From the NCBI GenBank assembly GCA_016926135.1, contig JAFGPH010000262.1, forward strand, positions 1 through 6,326: 6,326 nucleotides of DNA. The letters are read 5' to 3'. The notes below the pieces were generated by a model. It was not told the DNA's origin and ran no database searches. It saw nothing but the letters and a program-made list of their open reading frames with translations. Within the stretch, counting starts at the first letter, position 1. Each line of letters opens with the position of its first letter. Of the stretch, positions 4,943 through 6,326 are shown one piece after another. The position numbers were made by a program, and so were the translations under genes. This DNA comes from Deltaproteobacteria bacterium. GTDB taxonomy: Bacteria; Desulfobacterota; DSM-4660; Desulfatiglandales; HGW-15.

Positions 4943-6326
4943 TTAGGAGGTCGAATCCTTCTCTTCCGTCTCCTCTCCCTCCGGCCGGGCCCCTTCGGAA
5001 CCGGCCGTTTCCGTCTGTGCTTCGTCGGAACCTTGTGCCCGGTTCTGCAGGTCCATCATCCCCTTTCTCAGGAGTTCTCCCAAGTTCGAGGTGGCGCCGT
5101 TGCGAGCATCCAGGTAGCTTTTGTAGATCTCCCTCTCCTCGCTCTCTTCCAGTTTCCTGATGGAAAGGCCGATCTTCTTTTCTCCCTTGGAGACGTTGAT
5201 CACCTTGGCCTGGATGACGTCGTCCACGTTGAACCTGCTCAGGGGGTTGCCGCCTTTTTCCTTGGAGAGTTCTGAGACGTGAATCAGGCCCTCGATTCCC
5301 TCTTCGAGTTCCACAAAGACGCCGAAGTCCGTCACATTCGTCACGGTGCCGGTGACCCGCGTCCCGGGCCGGTATTTCACGGGCACGTGATCCCATGGAT
5401 CTGCAGCGAGCTGTTTGATCCCCAGGGAAAAGCGCTCGTTCTCCTTGTCGATGTTGAGGACGACCGCCTGAACTTCCTGGCCCTTCTTGTATAGCTCGGA
5501 GGGATGCTTGATTCTTCGGGTCCAGGAGATGTCCGAGATATGAACCAGCCCGTCGATTCCTTCATCGATGCCGATGAAAATACCGAAGTCGGTGATATTC
5601 TTGATCTTGCCGGCTATGGTCGTCCCCACGGGGTATCTCTCTCCGATAACATCCCAGGGATTCGGTTCGGCCTGTTTGAGCCCAAGGGAAATGCGTTTGT
5701 TTCCCGTGTCGATGTTCAACACCATGGCCTCCACCAAGTCACCCACCTTGACCACCTGGGAGGGATGCCGGATCTTTCGGGTCCATGACATCTCGGACAC
5801 ATGGATCAGGCCTTCGATTCCCTCTTCCACCTCCACAAAGGCACCGTAATCGGCAAGGCTTACCACCTTGCCCTTGATCCGGGTTTCCACCGGATACTTC
5901 TGATCCGCATCGGTCCAGGGATCGGACTTGAGCTGCTTGAGCCCCAGAGAGACCCTGCCGGTATTCTCATCGTAGTTGAGCACCTTCACGGTGATCTCAT
6001 CCCCGACCTGATACATCTCCGACGGGTGCCCCACCCGCCCCCACGACATGTCGGTGATATGAAGCAACCCGTCGATCCCGCCCAGGTCGATAAAAAGACC
6101 ATATTCGGTGATATTCTTGACGACCCCCCGCAACACGGCACCCACCTGCATATTCTTGAGCGTCTCTTCCCTGAGGGAGGCCCGTTCGCCCTCCAGGATG
6201 GCCCTCCGGGACAGGACGATATTGGATCGCCGTTTGTTATATTTCAGGATCTTGAACTCATGAACCGTGCCGATCAGGGAATCAAAGTCCTTGATGGGTT
6301 TCAGGCTGATCTGGGAACCGGGCAGA
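4943..6326 (-). CDS. rpsA: 30S ribosomal protein S1 (N-terminus outside window)
   Basis: S1 binds mRNA on the small ribosomal subunit and helps load structured messages. The frame is open from the right edge to TAA at 4943-4945, giving 460 visible residues; the start codon is off the edge. The visible N-terminal 58 residues are the end of the second S1 domain (LPGSQISLKPIKDF, then RRSNIVLSRRAILE). Four complete S1 OB-fold domains follow: about 6151-5933, 5893-5672, 5635-5411 and 5374-5150. Each has the YG(L/A)F or FG(I/V)F strand followed by G(I/L)xHI/VS(D/E)-type motifs. They correspond to domains 3-6 of the six-domain protein. A tail of about 68 residues follows and ends in an acidic Glu/Asp-rich stretch. 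The ATG at 6151 is internal, not a start, because domain 2 reads straight into it. Transcription presumably comes from upstream and continues into sppA. Confidence 0.97.
   Translation of the reverse strand, partial: LPGSQISLKPIKDFDSLIGTVHEFKILKYNKRRSNIVLSRRAILEGERASLREETLKNMQVGAVLRGVVKNITEYGLFIDLGGIDGLLHITDMSWGRVGHPSEMYQVGDEITVKVLNYDENTGRVSLGLKQLKSDPWTDADQKYPVETRIKGKVVSLADYGAFVEVEEGIEGLIHVSEMSWTRKIRHPSQVVKVGDLVEAMVLNIDTGNKRISLGLKQAEPNPWDVIGERYPVGTTIAGKIKNITDFGIFIGIDEGIDGLVHISDISWTRRIKHPSELYKKGQEVQAVVLNIDKENERFSLGIKQLAADPWDHVPVKYRPGTRVTGTVTNVTDFGVFVELEEGIEGLIHVSELSKEKGGNPLSRFNVDDVIQAKVINVSKGEKKIGLSIRKLEESEEREIYKSYLDARNGATSNLGELLRKGMMDLQNRAQGSDEAQTETAGSEGARPEGEETEEKDSTS
5150..6151 (-). repeat. 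Four tandem S1-domain coding repeats within rpsA
   Basis: Four copies of an S1 domain are encoded with a regular period of about 258 bases (86-87 residues). The first three end in a similar linker, LGLKQLKSDPW, LGLKQAEPNPW and LGIKQLAADPW. The last copy diverges: it has SELSKEKGGNPLSRF where the others have a SW(T/G)R...HPS block. This is the normal architecture of S1 domains 3-6. Confidence 0.85.

Noticed and set aside
3945..4946. A 333-codon open frame on the plus strand opposite sppA
   Set aside because: It lies opposite a clear sppA with intact catalytic residues. Its translation is rich in His, Pro, Arg and Gln and has no recognisable domain. Long antisense frames are expected in GC-rich coding DNA.
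6149..6151. ATG at 6151 as the start of a short S1 protein
   Set aside because: The same frame continues upstream to the window edge with the end of S1 domain 2, so this Met is internal.

Overview
The window looks like ordinary chromosomal sequence from a GC-rich Gram-negative bacterium. The best guess is a member of the Desulfobacterota (former Deltaproteobacteria). The guess rests on the gene neighbourhood (rpsA followed by sppA; a prepilin peptidase beside a two-component system with a sigma-54 activator) and on the style of the proteins. It is not a phylogenetic result.

Layout. Five of six genes lie on the minus strand. Reading the minus strand from the right edge: ribosomal protein S1 (rpsA; N-terminus outside the window), then signal peptide peptidase SppA. 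A plus-strand gene of the YciO/YrdC family converges on sppA with only 10 bases between the stop codons. A 180-base gap with a candidate promoter and a short inverted repeat separates it from a divergent minus-strand cluster. That cluster holds a prepilin peptidase (A24 family), a membrane sensor histidine kinase and an NtrC-type response regulator, whose 3' end runs off the left edge.

How they fit together. rpsA and sppA are housekeeping functions: mRNA loading on the ribosome and breakdown of cleaved signal peptides in the inner membrane. The prepilin peptidase matures type IV pilins or type II secretion pseudopilins. The kinase starts 12 bases after it on a TTG codon and is followed closely by its probable cognate regulator, so the three probably form one operon. 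That makes a PilS/PilR-like role in pilus or secretion control plausible but unproven. The YciO-type protein is an isolated plus-strand unit.

I found no RNA gene, mobile element, CRISPR array or convincing terminator. I see no evidence of a novel multi-gene system. The points worth a second look are local: the start region of the yciO-like gene (leaderless transcript or four-codon leader), its mix of YrdC-like and YciO-like motifs, the GAFTDA variant in the regulator, and a G8 tract inside the kinase gene.
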